Of a DNA stretch of 64,000 bases, positions 30,924 to 41,562 are shown one piece after another (the stretch's first letter is position 1; each line of letters starts with the position of its first letter). The position numbers and the translations under genes were made by a program. Location of the stretch: IMG/VR virus record IMGVR_UViG_3300033141_003854, positions 1 to 64,000 of that record. One strand, written 5' to 3'. Origin of the DNA: a virus. The notes under the pieces are model-generated. The model saw only the letters and a program-made list of their open reading frames with translations. It searched no databases and was not told the DNA's origin.

Positions 30924-33704
30924 CTATTCCTCTAACCAATGTAATAAAGTAGTAGATGCACCCCAAGATGCACTAGATTCAACAAAAAATCCCACTTCAT
31001 CTGCGCTTATAAAATCTGTACTTAATTCAGTATAAATTATTTCCCAATTTTGACCATCCACTGACCAATAATATTCTCGGTTTGTTCCATCATCTTTTAT
31101 TTTCATCCATAATCCATGAATAACCAGTTCTGGAATTACAGATTGCATAGTAGAATTAAAAGATGTGGGACTATCATATCTTTGAATTTTTATTTCACTC
31201 GCACTATCCCCAAAAGTAAATAAAGCCAGCTTTCCAGAAGAACTTTCTCTCCATATCATTCCTACTTTTTGGTAATTTTCTTTAAACATTCTTGGGAGCA
31301 TGAAAGATATTATGGAATAGGGAGTAGATGGAGCAGATTTTTTTAGAATTCTAAGATTACCTCCCCCGCCTGAAGGACTGTTTAAATATATTCCTCCTCC
31401 AGTTTCAACCGCAGTTCCGCTGCCTTGATTAATCCAAGTAAAGTCATTAAGACTTGGAGAACTAAATGGGAAGATTGGCCCCCAAGGTATCCAATTATTT
31501 CCATCATCTCTTTCTATAACAAATCCATCATGCGGAAAAAATACATCTCCATTATTGCTAGATATTGGTCTATTTGCATAGTCATCAGAATATGTTTTAT
31601 TTCCATTCCCCCCACTCCCAACCGCAATTCCTTCAACAGAAGTGGCGATAACCACTCTCAAATCTTTTGCATCTGTAGCTACAGAGTCTATATCCACCGT
31701 AATTACATCGTTTTCAGCCAAGTCTGTTATATCAGGAGTTCCAGACTTGGCTACCCCATCTGCGTCATCATAAGCCAGTTGAGGTCGGTTAGCTTGTGTA
31801 GTAAATATTGTAGTTCCATTTTTGTTTATATCTACTATGGTAGTTCCAGTAACTCCAGGATCATCACAATAGATATACACTGATTCAATAGTAGCAGTTC
31901 CAATACTTACAAAATGGGCGACTTCAGATGCCACTACCAATGTCCCATCGATTTCTATTTGGTAGCTTGGTGTAAGTAAAGATGCCGCAGACGTAAATTC
32001 AATTCCAGTTTCATCAGATTTTACTGCTAAAAATTGACCACTAGCCCCAGAATAAGTTGTAGGAGTATCATCTAAATCAAGAAAAGCAAGCCCAGAAATG
32101 GGCGCAAGATCAAATTCAGTATCATCATCAGATTTAAATTTTAATGTTTGAGTGCCGCCAATATCAACCAGATATAAAGCGCCTTTATTAGTGGACGGAG
32201 TTCCTACTGAGCCGGTAGGAACTTCATCAAGTGTCATCACGCCATTAAGTTCAAATTCCGTTTCTGGAGTGACAACCCCCAACCCAAGGTCACTAGCTGT
32301 AATTGTACCTGTTGCATGAAAATCACCAGATACTGCTGCTTTATCTGTATCCCAATAAGCTACAACAGGTGTTGCTGTTGAACCTGTATGGGTAGCATAT
32401 AGTTCCCAATATGTGCCTCTAGCAGAAGGCGACCAGGCTTCTCTGGCTTTAGCTCTTAGCCATGCCTCGCCAACAAAATTTGAACCGTCATAACCTACTG
32501 CGGATAACCACACAATATCCTGGTCTTTAGTTAAAGCCGTGGGGCTGGCTTCAGTACCTCCGGCGGCGTAGCCAGCTAAACTAACCAGGCCACCATAAGA
32601 AACAAAAGTAAGACCAGACGAACCACCATCTTTTATACCGACAAATTTTGCGGCTGTTGCAAATGGTAGAGAATTACCTCCAACAAATAAAATATCGTTA
32701 GTATCATCATAAAAGAAATTAGCATTATCCTCATCAATAGACCCATCAGCATTTCCAAATAAAACACTACCAGTAATATATGTCCCCACTGCCCCGCCTG
32801 CTGCTGTGCCAGATACAATTGTTGCATTACCACTATTATATACTTCAAAGCCATCACCGACAAAATTCAAATACGGCTGGTTAGGCAGACCTGAACCATC
32901 ATCCTGAATAATATGTCCAAACGTTCCTGTTGGAATAAAACCATCACCAATTATCCAGGGACGTAAATCATACAAATTACTCCAGGTAACTATTGACGTA
33001 CCAGAAACCAGCATTACGCCAGCAAGGGGAATACCAGAAGTTTCCGGCAATCCTGGCACATAGTTAATTACCTGACTTATGCCCGTCATAGACGGATCAA
33101 AATAATCATCGCCAGGCGTTAGCTGAGGATTACCATCATCATCTAACCAGACCAATACCATTCTAGCATTGCTACCAGTAGGTTTGTAATCTACAATGCT
33201 TGAAGTACCAGTACCACCTGCATAATACCAAACAGAATTCCGATAATAAACAGAAGGCTCAATAATTACATTTCCTGCGCCACTTGAACCTGATGGAATA
33301 GCAGCCAGAGGCATCATCTGTCTACCCCATACCCACACAGGATCACCACCAGGGGCATCAGGATCAAAAGAGTGTTGTGCGCCATGCCTAGGCAAATAAG
33401 AAGATGTACCCCAATTTTGATACCGCCCTAAATCTCTCCCTTTAATTACATATCTATTATTTTCCCTATATACTAATACAGGCAATCCATAAACGGGAGA
33501 AACTTGCTCATTATAGGCTTGAATTAGCTCACTAAGATCGTCCCTGAGACGTACATAAACATAACCTTCTCTATTAGGAACTTCTACTAATTTCTGCCCT
33601 CCAAGTTTAATGCCAAGTATCCCAGGAACAAGTAAAATCTCGTCCTGTTTAGTCAGATTTATTTTTTGAATTGATTTTCTAAATTTATGCTGTCCAATTG
33701 GCAT
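30924..33704 (-). CDS. Large tail fibre or baseplate-fibre protein
   Basis: 926 residues. The N-terminal 330 residues look like a virion-attachment region; the middle has GIKDGGSSGLTFVSYGG, LGLGVVTPETEFELNGVMTL and SGASGQFLAVKSDETGIEFT, common in fibres. The C-terminal 230 residues (NDFTWINQGSGTAVETGGGI, IISFMLPRMF, YYWSVDGQNWEIIYTE) look like a jelly-roll sugar-binding domain. ATG 33704 is chosen, five bases from the upstream stop. With the neighbour gene it probably forms the host-recognition complex. Confidence 0.75.
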   Translation of the reverse strand: MPIGQHKFRKSIQKINLTKQDEILLVPGILGIKLGGQKLVEVPNREGYVYVRLRDDLSELIQAYNEQVSPVYGLPVLVYRENNRYVIKGRDLGRYQNWGTSSYLPRHGAQHSFDPDAPGGDPVWVWGRQMMPLAAIPSGSSGAGNVIIEPSVYYRNSVWYYAGGTGTSSIVDYKPTGSNARMVLVWLDDDGNPQLTPGDDYFDPSMTGISQVINYVPGLPETSGIPLAGVMLVSGTSIVTWSNLYDLRPWIIGDGFIPTGTFGHIIQDDGSGLPNQPYLNFVGDGFEVYNSGNATIVSGTAAGGAVGTYITGSVLFGNADGSIDEDNANFFYDDTNDILFVGGNSLPFATAAKFVGIKDGGSSGLTFVSYGGLVSLAGYAAGGTEASPTALTKDQDIVWLSAVGYDGSNFVGEAWLRAKAREAWSPSARGTYWELYATHTGSTATPVVAYWDTDKAAVSGDFHATGTITASDLGLGVVTPETEFELNGVMTLDEVPTGSVGTPSTNKGALYLVDIGGTQTLKFKSDDDTEFDLAPISGLAFLDLDDTPTTYSGASGQFLAVKSDETGIEFTSAASLLTPSYQIEIDGTLVVASEVAHFVSIGTATIESVYIYCDDPGVTGTTIVDINKNGTTIFTTQANRPQLAYDDADGVAKSGTPDITDLAENDVITVDIDSVATDAKDLRVVIATSVEGIAVGSGGNGNKTYSDDYANRPISSNNGDVFFPHDGFVIERDDGNNWIPWGPIFPFSSPSLNDFTWINQGSGTAVETGGGIYLNSPSGGGGNLRILKKSAPSTPYSIISFMLPRMFKENYQKVGMIWRESSSGKLALFTFGDSASEIKIQRYDSPTSFNSTMQSVIPELVIHGLWMKIKDDGTNREYYWSVDGQNWEIIYTELSTDFISADEVGFFVESSASWGASTTLLHWLEE

Positions 33705-33708
33705 AATG

Positions 33709-35283
33709 CTAATCTCCACAATCACTTGGAGGTGTTAATAAATAAAAATCTGTTTGATACGCGCCAGAATCGTTTTCGGACATTACATGCATAATGGCCT
33801 TCCCACAAATGATGGACGTTCCCACATAACGAGTAAACCAATAAGAAAATGGAATATTTCCGCCCGGCCAGTTTATAGGAATAGATACTGATTCTTCGTT
33901 TCCTTCTTCTAAAGACACTCCTAACAAAGAAGATGCCTGTGCAACCCAAAATCTTGAATTGACCTCATCAATCGAACCCCAAAATACTGGAGTAGCTGAT
34001 CCAGTATGTAGAGATTTTGGAAAGCCCAAGCCAAGAGGAACCCAATCTGGAAGACGGTATAGTTGATAATAATCAACACCTGCTTCGGTTCTAAGTTTCC
34101 AAATAAACGCATAAGCCTTTTGATCTCCCTGACGCACTCTTGGGAGATAAAAAGATGAAACTGCGGTGCTATACATAATCCCATCTGATAATGTAACATA
34201 TTTCAAATAAAATGGGCCAGTGGTATTTTCATCTGCATGAAAGAAATATGCTATATCTGTTGTTCTATCAATAACTGGCTGAGTATTATACATTCCGGGC
34301 GTAGAACCATCTACGGTTTCCACAATATTATCTGATATTAAAACCGTTTTGTCAGCACTATTTATGACTGCCATTGGATAAGGACAAACATTTACAGACG
34401 AAGTCAAACTACCAAAATTGGAGACAAAATTTGTTACTATCCAATCTTTAGAAATATTTACATTGGAAGAATACCAAAGAATTGGGCTGCTGGTTACTTC
34501 TGCATACTGAACATCTGAAACAGTACCAGTATCTAGATCATACCAAGTTACTTGAATTAGTGTTTCATAGCTGGCAGTATAAAACATTACCCCAAAAACA
34601 ATGTAGTTATAGTCGTTATAAGAATGATGAACAGCAAATAAATGTGACAAACGACTATATGATTTTCCATTGTATATAATATCCCCACTCTCGCTGACAA
34701 CCGCCTCATAGGTTTCATCGCAAAAATTTAATTTTATAAGTATTGAATCATCAAACGCCCCCGGCTCGTGTCCAAACGCATAGACGGTTTCATTACTTAG
34801 TATAACCGCAAAATCTAAAGCAAAATTAGATGCTATTATAGATGCATCTTCTTGCCCATCTATAAAGGATATTCTGGAAAAACGTGTGTTTCCATCTCCA
34901 AATGTTTGATACCAACAAAAAAATAGATGATCATACGTTATTCCAAAATCAGTATCAAGACCCGACCAAGAAGTATTAAATGAATGAATTAATGTTGGGG
35001 TAAGATAAGATGGAAAAGGATCACGGAAAGTAACGGGAGATTCAGATGGAAATTGATTTACTAAAACTCTAAGAAAACTACTTTCATCTCCAGTTGTCGA
35101 ACTGCGAACCAGCGGCATAAGCTGAATGTTTCCTCTTCCTGACACATCAAACTTATACCCCTTTACCATAATATCTGCCCGCCTAACACTTTTAGTAGAC
35201 TGTTTTACTGACAACATTGTATTTTTAGCGGTTATATGAACTTTGTTACCGTCAGCGTCATAATTAAATTCTAGCAAGCTCAT
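33709..35283 (-). CDS. Tail protein with repeated beta-blade pattern
   Basis: 524 residues, strongly beta, with repeated aromatic strands (DYYQLYRLPDWVPLGLGFP, FWGSIDEVNSRFWVAQASSL) that suggest a beta-propeller. The start overlaps the upstream stop (ATGA) at 35283. It lies between tail-tip and fibre genes, so a tail-tip or receptor-binding role is likely; no family recognised. Confidence 0.65.
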   Translation of the reverse strand: MSLLEFNYDADGNKVHITAKNTMLSVKQSTKSVRRADIMVKGYKFDVSGRGNIQLMPLVRSSTTGDESSFLRVLVNQFPSESPVTFRDPFPSYLTPTLIHSFNTSWSGLDTDFGITYDHLFFCWYQTFGDGNTRFSRISFIDGQEDASIIASNFALDFAVILSNETVYAFGHEPGAFDDSILIKLNFCDETYEAVVSESGDIIYNGKSYSRLSHLFAVHHSYNDYNYIVFGVMFYTASYETLIQVTWYDLDTGTVSDVQYAEVTSSPILWYSSNVNISKDWIVTNFVSNFGSLTSSVNVCPYPMAVINSADKTVLISDNIVETVDGSTPGMYNTQPVIDRTTDIAYFFHADENTTGPFYLKYVTLSDGIMYSTAVSSFYLPRVRQGDQKAYAFIWKLRTEAGVDYYQLYRLPDWVPLGLGFPKSLHTGSATPVFWGSIDEVNSRFWVAQASSLLGVSLEEGNEESVSIPINWPGGNIPFSYWFTRYVGTSIICGKAIMHVMSENDSGAYQTDFYLLTPPSDCGD

Positions 35284-37313
35284 ACTGTTCCCGTACACCC
35301 ATCATCAATAAAGTTCAGACTTTGCGCCCGACAGACAAAAAGTCCATTATGGTAAATATCAATTCCAAGGCCAAAAGTCGGAATTGGCGGAATTGTGATT
35401 GGTGGAATGCCAAAACTTCCACCACCATCATCTTCTGTACTGTCTGGAGGCACATCAGGAATGACAATTGTAGCACCAGCAAATCCCTGAGTAACCTCAT
35501 GCAAGGTAACTCTGGGCAAAAGAGCCTGAGCAATTGAATTGTATGTCCAATCAATACTTTGAATAACAAAAGCCTTGTCAGTAAAAACAATACCACGAGC
35601 AGTATCTTCGGAAGTGGTTGTAATCTTTATAATCTCTTGAGGCGCAATATCTAAGTTACCAAAATTTGCCCGCAATCTCATTTCTACGTTTGGAAATCTC
35701 GCATTCTCCCAAGCCAACAAGTTCCCAACCATAGTATTCAATTCATCTTGATCTTCTAAAGCAATGCCTTGTATGCGCTCTACTGTACCTCTATATTTAG
35801 GTGCAACACTTGGTGCGGACGCCAAAAACGCGCCAAAAGTATTTAAGCCTGGATCATAAGATATGCCCCCCATCTCAATAAAAGATGTTTCATCAATAAA
35901 TTTTTCATCTATAACAGGTTCGTCAATCCAATCTCTTTTGGTAACGCTAAGAGTAGTAGATAAAGCTGTACTAGCATTATCTATTACAGACGCATCTTGT
36001 TCAGCCCAAAGTTTACCTTGTTTATCTGAAACAATTTTGCCAAATCTCGCCCCAGACATCAATTCATTTATTGCGTCATATATAGAAGTTCTGTCGGCAT
36101 CAAAATACTGTATGTTTCTATCATCATCGGTATATTCAAAATCACAACACAATAACACTGTGCTATGCCAGGCCAGATAATGATAAATGGCTCGACTGAT
36201 TGTCATGTCTTTTAGTTCAAACCAAGTGGAAGGACTGTTCTTGCTTTCAACCGACACAGAAAAACATTCAGATTCTTGCATTATTCCAGTAGGAGAAATA
36301 ACATCAAATTCTACTGAATTATCTCGGTAGTTGTGCCGAATTGTGCCGCCAGAAATATATCCAACAAATTTAATGGATTGTCTGTTAATAGCGTTTCCGC
36401 CAATTGATTGTTTTGTGTCTCCATACCAATCTTCGCCAAAAATAACTACCAATGCGCCATCTATAATAGCGGTTTTGTCTACGTTTTCTCTTACTCTAAT
36501 GCTTACAGCATAACCACCACTATCCCTTGATCCCGACCACTGTAATATTTCCCAATTCAATATCGGTACATTACTTCCCTGCCCCGGCCGGTCATAAATT
36601 GAAACATATCTAATAGATTTATCTTCTCTATTAGACGCAGAAGTTACAGTAAGAAATGTTCTGTAATGGCCGGGAGTGTCATAAGTTACAAACCCAGGAG
36701 TATGGGACGTTGAACCTGTCGGAGTTCCGCCTTCAAATATCCAGCTATATGTAAGATTATCTCCAAGCACATTTGATGTGCCTGAAGCCGTCCAATATAC
36801 TTGAGCTTGACCAGTAGCGGGATCAAGAAAACCGGCATAGTTTGAACCCATACAGATAAATGTGCCCAGAATAGAGTTCTGATCTGTATAGGGAATATCG
36901 TACATCTTATAAAAAATTACATTTTCTTCGTCTGCGGGGTCTTGAATAATCCTTGGAAATACGGGGATTATCTCAGTAAAGCCCAATACCGTAACATAAT
37001 CATCTTGTTCCCAATTTATGTGGTCACTTTCTACAAAACGAAGGGCTGTACCTGTTGCGCTTCTTGCCCAAGTTCTTCCTTTGCTATCATCGCCAATCGC
37101 AGAACCAACAAGCGTAACTAAAAATAAATCATTACCAATATCACTTGCCGTACCGGAAGCATCATAGTATGAAATGGTTTGTTGGTCGGCATTGTAACTT
37201 CCGGTAACACGACATGAAAACAAAGTCTCAGGCTGAAATATTGACAAATACAGCTTAGTTCTTTGGGGATAGGTATTTAGAAGTGTAGTCTCTGCACTAG
37301 TCGGTACTGTCAT
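35280..37313 (-). CDS. Tail tip protein with PKD-like domain
   Basis: 677 residues. Near residue 185 a PKD-type beta domain is visible (TYSWIFEGGTPTGSTSHTPG, VTYDTPGHYRTFLTVTSA). Residues 350-600 resemble the central tail hub region (DADRTSIYDAINELMSGARF, EIIKITTTSEDTARGIVF, VIQSIDWTY). The end is Gly/Pro-rich. PKD domains often bind sugars or proteins on surfaces. An operator-like site lies inside. Confidence 0.7.
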   Translation of the reverse strand: MTVPTSAETTLLNTYPQRTKLYLSIFQPETLFSCRVTGSYNADQQTISYYDASGTASDIGNDLFLVTLVGSAIGDDSKGRTWARSATGTALRFVESDHINWEQDDYVTVLGFTEIIPVFPRIIQDPADEENVIFYKMYDIPYTDQNSILGTFICMGSNYAGFLDPATGQAQVYWTASGTSNVLGDNLTYSWIFEGGTPTGSTSHTPGFVTYDTPGHYRTFLTVTSASNREDKSIRYVSIYDRPGQGSNVPILNWEILQWSGSRDSGGYAVSIRVRENVDKTAIIDGALVVIFGEDWYGDTKQSIGGNAINRQSIKFVGYISGGTIRHNYRDNSVEFDVISPTGIMQESECFSVSVESKNSPSTWFELKDMTISRAIYHYLAWHSTVLLCCDFEYTDDDRNIQYFDADRTSIYDAINELMSGARFGKIVSDKQGKLWAEQDASVIDNASTALSTTLSVTKRDWIDEPVIDEKFIDETSFIEMGGISYDPGLNTFGAFLASAPSVAPKYRGTVERIQGIALEDQDELNTMVGNLLAWENARFPNVEMRLRANFGNLDIAPQEIIKITTTSEDTARGIVFTDKAFVIQSIDWTYNSIAQALLPRVTLHEVTQGFAGATIVIPDVPPDSTEDDGGGSFGIPPITIPPIPTFGLGIDIYHNGLFVCRAQSLNFIDDGCTGTV
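36152..36166. promoter_or_regulatory. Operator-like palindrome, site 5 (diverged)
   Basis: ATAACACTGTGCTAT differs at two positions from the consensus and lies within the tail tip gene. It may be a weak site or chance. Confidence 0.35.
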
Positions 37314-37660
37314 GTCTTTATATTAGAAACAACTAAAATAACATCCTGAACGTACTGAGTAAAATATTCGCCTACTTCCGGCCTTTGAAGGGTACAACCA
37401 GAATAATCATAAAAAGTATAACTAGATGCATCCAATTTAGGCAAAGATGCCACAACTGTTCCCGTAATTCCTTGTTGTTCATAGAAATTAAAAATTTGAT
37501 TGAATTCATCTATATCCATAGCGCCCCAGCGCATTTCGAATTGATTTATTGCTGGGTATATAAAATGACCATCTCCTGTAACTCCTAAAGGAGAGGATAA
37601 TGACCATCGTCCAGAAGCAGGTTGTAATGTTAGTTCTATATCATTAATTTTGTATGTCAT
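37310..37660 (-). CDS. Distal-tail-like small protein
   Basis: 116 residues, beta-rich (NDIELTLQPASGRWSLSSPL, VVASLPKLDASSYTFYDYSG). Between the tape measure and tail tip genes, where distal tail proteins are found. It overlaps both genes by 4 bp. Confidence 0.6.
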   Translation of the reverse strand: MTYKINDIELTLQPASGRWSLSSPLGVTGDGHFIYPAINQFEMRWGAMDIDEFNQIFNFYEQQGITGTVVASLPKLDASSYTFYDYSGCTLQRPEVGEYFTQYVQDVILVVSNIKT

Positions 37661-40620
37661 CGCAATCCCATCGCTTTTTCAACTATTACCGCAGCCTGAC
37701 TTAGTGTATTATCAATAATGTTTGCCTCTAGCCCAGAAGATAGCAAGATTTCTAATCTAATTTTACCATCCCTACGGGCAGAAGCGGGTAACGTACCACC
37801 AAATACTTTCCCTTCATTTGTGCCAATTCGATTGATAGGAGTAAAAGTCACAACTTCTGGCACTTCGCCAAACATAGCCATAGTAGGCTTGGTTGCTACC
37901 AGCGTGCCGCCTTCTTGGAAAGATGTGTCTCCAGTATATTTCACCACAGGCGTGGTAGTACCTTCTAAACCCGGCGCACCTGTATATTTTACCGTAGGAA
38001 TACTGCGATAAGCTTGACTTATTCTAGCGATTGATTCTGCAATTGCTGCGGTTGCAGTTTGAATAATGCCAATAAGATAACCATACATCTGCTCAGCAGT
38101 TCCACCAGGCCCATATTCCTTCATCAACAAATCACGAATCTTTCCCGCCATTTCTTCTGTAATATCATATTCTTCTGAAAGAGCTTTAGCTAATTTTTCA
38201 AGTCGTTCATTATAACGAGCCTCAGCCTCAGCCATTTGCTCTTTGTGTCTGATCTCTCGTTCTTCTTTTCTAATTCTATAATCTTCAGCTTCATCAGCCA
38301 ATGCCCGTTCTCTAGCAAGTTTTGCATCTTCTCTTTCACGCGCCCTGGCCAATGCAATTGATCGAATACGTTCTTCCAATTCTCGCTTCAATTGAGCCAT
38401 GCGCTCGGCCTGCTGGCGAGCCAATTCTCGCATTTCAGCAGTACCTTGCTCTTTCAATTCCTTCATTCGATTATCGCGTTCGCGCTTTGCCCGATCTTTT
38501 TCTAACTTAAATCTGCGAACAAGCTGTAAGACCTCCCTAGCATCGCGTTCACGAATAGCATCTTCCAGACTGAATAAGAAATCTTCCCGAAGCCTACGCA
38601 GACGTTCTTGATAATCTCTTTCGATTTTCAGCAAACGTTCTCGCTGTTTTTCTTGAATTTGTTCTCGTCTCAGCGCAAATTTACGTTGTTCATCTTCAAC
38701 CTGGCGTTCATATTTACTTTGAGCGTCAGCAATTCTTTGCTGGTATCTTGTTTGAATGTCCTCCATACGGCGGAAGAATTTTGACCAAATATCCTGTATA
38801 TTTCTGGTATTATCCCTGGACATTCGCTCCATGTCTCTAGCTAAATCTCTAGCTAAAGCATCTTGGCGGCTCTTCAAGTCTTCCATTGCCTTATCAATTT
38901 CATCTACCATATCCATAAATATTTGTTTTACTTGTTCTGCTTGCTTCTCTGCATTACCTGTATCACCAAGAGGTTCTTTATCATCAAAAACTTTCAGGTC
39001 TTCAAGTCTAAATTTGTCAAAAATCATTGCTTTTTCTAGTTCTTCATCTACTATATTGAAAGCATCAGTAATTGCTTTTTGTATATCATCCATATCTTTT
39101 ATTATTCCCTCTTTCCATCTACCAAAAACCAAAGTAGCTGCTGCTATTGGTTTGATAACCCCCTTCCATAAGGAAATACTAAATCGTTCAAGACCAGAAA
39201 TGACATCAGAAAAAACACTAACAAGGGCAACTAACGCTTTTTTCCATAATATATTGAATGGTAATAATTTAGTTCCCAAAATATCTTGTTGGTTTTGAAT
39301 TTCAGCATTCGCAGCTCGAATTTTGCCTGCCAATGTGTCTTGAAAGTCCACAGCATCTTCTGTAAGAGGATTAACTTGCTCCAAAATAACTTGCAAAGCA
39401 GCATACGCTCGCTCTTGTTCGGTTAGTTCAAGATACGACTTTCTAATACCTAGGGCATGTGCTTTTTCTTCTACCACCCTACGGTTTACTGCTAAACCTG
39501 CTCTCTGCATTGATTCAGCATAACCAGATGACATGAATAAGGCCATCTTTCTTGCAGCTTCATTTAGATCATCGCCTAGAAGAACGGCCAAAGTGGCAGA
39601 TGCTTCTGCTACTTGCCCCATTTGTTTTTCAGTAAAACCAAAGTTTCTAGTCAAAAGCTGAATATTAGATATGCCACCAATTAATTCTTTTTGAGTAAAT
39701 ACCCCAAACTTTTTACCTAATTCTTCTGCCTGTTTGGCGGCGCTCTTGAAAGTTACATCTATGCCAGCACGCCGTAATGCTCTTGTACTTACTTCCAATC
39801 TGAATACGGATTGTGAAAATTCTATTGCACCTTGAGTGGATTGTGTTATCCATTGCACAACCCGCTGTAAAACCTGAATTGCGCCGACACCTAAAATTGT
39901 GCCGAAGACAAGATTAGCAATATCCCCAACTCCCTTTATAGTGCGCCCAAAAATCTTAAGGCCTTCATCAGTTGTTTTTACTTGACTATTCAATTCCCCT
40001 AAAGCTACATTTATATCTTGAACATTAAATCCCTTCAAGCTCTGAGCAGCCTCATTGAATGAAACCCCTTGCGCCTTTGCCACGGCAACAATTTTTTGTT
40101 TAATCTGATCTATTTCCATGCCATAAGTCTTAGCGGCCTGTGACATTACGCCATAGCCTTGACGGGTTATGCGCACATATTCACGCATGGCATCATTTCG
40201 TAGTTTAGCTTTTCCTTTTTCTGTCTGCTCAATTTCCTTAGCCGCTTGCTTTTCTGCTGTGACGATTTCTCTAATTGCTGTCCTAGTAGCCTCAACAGTC
40301 ATGCGCCATTCCTTTCTAACTTCAGCGATTTGTTCCTTCATTTCTTCTTGGGCGGCAGAAATGGCTTTTGGATCAATTGTTGTTTTCTTGAATTCTTGGA
40401 AAGATGCTTTTATAGCATCCACTTCTTTCCTGTACTCCACTCCTGCCTGAACTGCCAATTTCATCGCCGCAGCAATGTCAGCAAAAGATGATTTACCCTC
40501 CTGCTTTGCGGCTATAAGCTCTTTTTTTACTTCTTCAGTTATCTGGCGCAAGCGAATAGAATCTTCTAATGCTTCATCACCTTCTACTATGTATCTGGTT
40601 ACAATTGTCTCGTCAGCCAT
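37657..40620 (-). CDS. Tail tape measure protein
   Basis: 987 residues, the longest gene, as expected for the protein that sets tail length. Residues 1-230 are coiled coil. Around 230-260 there is a hydrophobic segment (VGDIANLVFGTILGVGAIQV). Residues 560-830 are a very long, highly charged coiled coil with repeated Arg/Glu blocks (RERLLKIERDYQERLRRLRE). A Gly-rich end follows. A 987-residue tape predicts a tail of roughly 150 nm by the usual 0.15 nm per residue rule. Confidence 0.9.
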   Translation of the reverse strand: MADETIVTRYIVEGDEALEDSIRLRQITEEVKKELIAAKQEGKSSFADIAAAMKLAVQAGVEYRKEVDAIKASFQEFKKTTIDPKAISAAQEEMKEQIAEVRKEWRMTVEATRTAIREIVTAEKQAAKEIEQTEKGKAKLRNDAMREYVRITRQGYGVMSQAAKTYGMEIDQIKQKIVAVAKAQGVSFNEAAQSLKGFNVQDINVALGELNSQVKTTDEGLKIFGRTIKGVGDIANLVFGTILGVGAIQVLQRVVQWITQSTQGAIEFSQSVFRLEVSTRALRRAGIDVTFKSAAKQAEELGKKFGVFTQKELIGGISNIQLLTRNFGFTEKQMGQVAEASATLAVLLGDDLNEAARKMALFMSSGYAESMQRAGLAVNRRVVEEKAHALGIRKSYLELTEQERAYAALQVILEQVNPLTEDAVDFQDTLAGKIRAANAEIQNQQDILGTKLLPFNILWKKALVALVSVFSDVISGLERFSISLWKGVIKPIAAATLVFGRWKEGIIKDMDDIQKAITDAFNIVDEELEKAMIFDKFRLEDLKVFDDKEPLGDTGNAEKQAEQVKQIFMDMVDEIDKAMEDLKSRQDALARDLARDMERMSRDNTRNIQDIWSKFFRRMEDIQTRYQQRIADAQSKYERQVEDEQRKFALRREQIQEKQRERLLKIERDYQERLRRLREDFLFSLEDAIRERDAREVLQLVRRFKLEKDRAKRERDNRMKELKEQGTAEMRELARQQAERMAQLKRELEERIRSIALARAREREDAKLARERALADEAEDYRIRKEEREIRHKEQMAEAEARYNERLEKLAKALSEEYDITEEMAGKIRDLLMKEYGPGGTAEQMYGYLIGIIQTATAAIAESIARISQAYRSIPTVKYTGAPGLEGTTTPVVKYTGDTSFQEGGTLVATKPTMAMFGEVPEVVTFTPINRIGTNEGKVFGGTLPASARRDGKIRLEILLSSGLEANIIDNTLSQAAVIVEKAMGLR

Positions 40621-40622
40621 AG

Positions 40623-40922
40623 CTATAAACCCATTTCTTCACAAAATGCTTTTACCAGCAGTATTTTATTTTGAAATAACCCATCAGTAAATATCTCAAT
40701 TACATCTAATGGGTCATTTTCCTCTGCGATTTCTTCAAAAGATTTTTCCGTCATAATTTCTAATGCATTTGCATAATCGCTATACCCTTCGCTATCCTTT
40801 ATGTTCCGGATAATCTGATGAACAAAATCAAATGAATCATCTTCTATTTTATCAGGAAAATATGGCTTTAGGGTCTTATATAGAAGGATTGCTCTCCTTA
40901 GAGGTAATATTTTTATTTTCAT
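40623..40922 (-). CDS. Tail assembly chaperone, downstream frame
   Basis: 99 residues, acidic and helical, directly before the tape measure gene and overlapping the upstream chaperone by 47 bp in another frame. No ribosome site stands before its ATG (AATAAAGACGC), so it may be made as a fusion by frameshifting, as is known for tail chaperones. The frame relation needs +1 or -2; CCT-T near the upstream stop is a candidate site. Confidence 0.6.
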   Translation of the reverse strand: MKIKILPLRRAILLYKTLKPYFPDKIEDDSFDFVHQIIRNIKDSEGYSDYANALEIMTEKSFEEIAEENDPLDVIEIFTDGLFQNKILLVKAFCEEMGL

Positions 40923-41556
40923 GCGTCTTTATTATTCCTGCTGGCATCATAGATTTATGAATTTTAACTTTTCTCAGGGCTTGCCTTGTCTTTTTCTCAT
41001 CGTATGACATCCAATCTGGGCGAGGCAATGCCTTAAATTCTGTCTTTTTGGTTTGCGCATTGTATGGATAAGCAATCTCCGATAAACTCCAGTTCCATTC
41101 TCGATCCAATTGATCTTCTACTATGATTTCTTGCATCAAGGCTAACGCATCATCAACATCCATCTCCGCAATATAATCTAATGTCCAGCCATAATTAGAT
41201 GCAAATTTATGTGACCATAGATACCAGGAACGGTGTTCATAGTCCCAAGGAGTTTCTTTGGATTTCTCTGCGCTTTTTAATAATGGCAGTTCAATTTTAG
41301 GAGAATTTACATCTACTGAAATCAGATATGCTTCAATTACTTCATACCCAGGCGCATCTAAAACATCATCAAGAGAAATACCAATAACAGCGGAAACATA
41401 GGAACAGACATTTTCAGAGAATTTGTCTATATCCTGCGCCTCCGCTGTTTTGTATATGTTTGTACGAATGTCCTCTAGCGAAAACCAATCTTTCAGTTTT
41501 GGACGCGAAAGATGAAAATCTTTGCCCAAAAATTCAATCTGAATTTCATTGTTCAC
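40876..41556 (-). CDS. Tail assembly chaperone, upstream frame
   Basis: 226 residues, between tail tube and tape measure genes. It has a beta start (NNEIQIEFLGKDFHLSRPKL), helical acidic middle (ENVCSYVSAVIGISLDDVLD) and a basic end. Position and overlap fit the first of the two chaperone frames that hold the tape measure before tube assembly. Confidence 0.65.
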   Translation of the reverse strand: MNNEIQIEFLGKDFHLSRPKLKDWFSLEDIRTNIYKTAEAQDIDKFSENVCSYVSAVIGISLDDVLDAPGYEVIEAYLISVDVNSPKIELPLLKSAEKSKETPWDYEHRSWYLWSHKFASNYGWTLDYIAEMDVDDALALMQEIIVEDQLDREWNWSLSEIAYPYNAQTKKTEFKALPRPDWMSYDEKKTRQALRKVKIHKSMMPAGIIKTHENKNITSKESNPSI

Positions 41557-41562
41557 TTGGCA

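Noticed and set aside
38322-39298. Plus-strand frames within the tape measure gene (for example 180 codons at 38756)
   Set aside because: Antisense shadows of a Lys/Glu/Arg-rich coiled coil, giving Ser/Leu/Phe-rich readings without ribosome sites.
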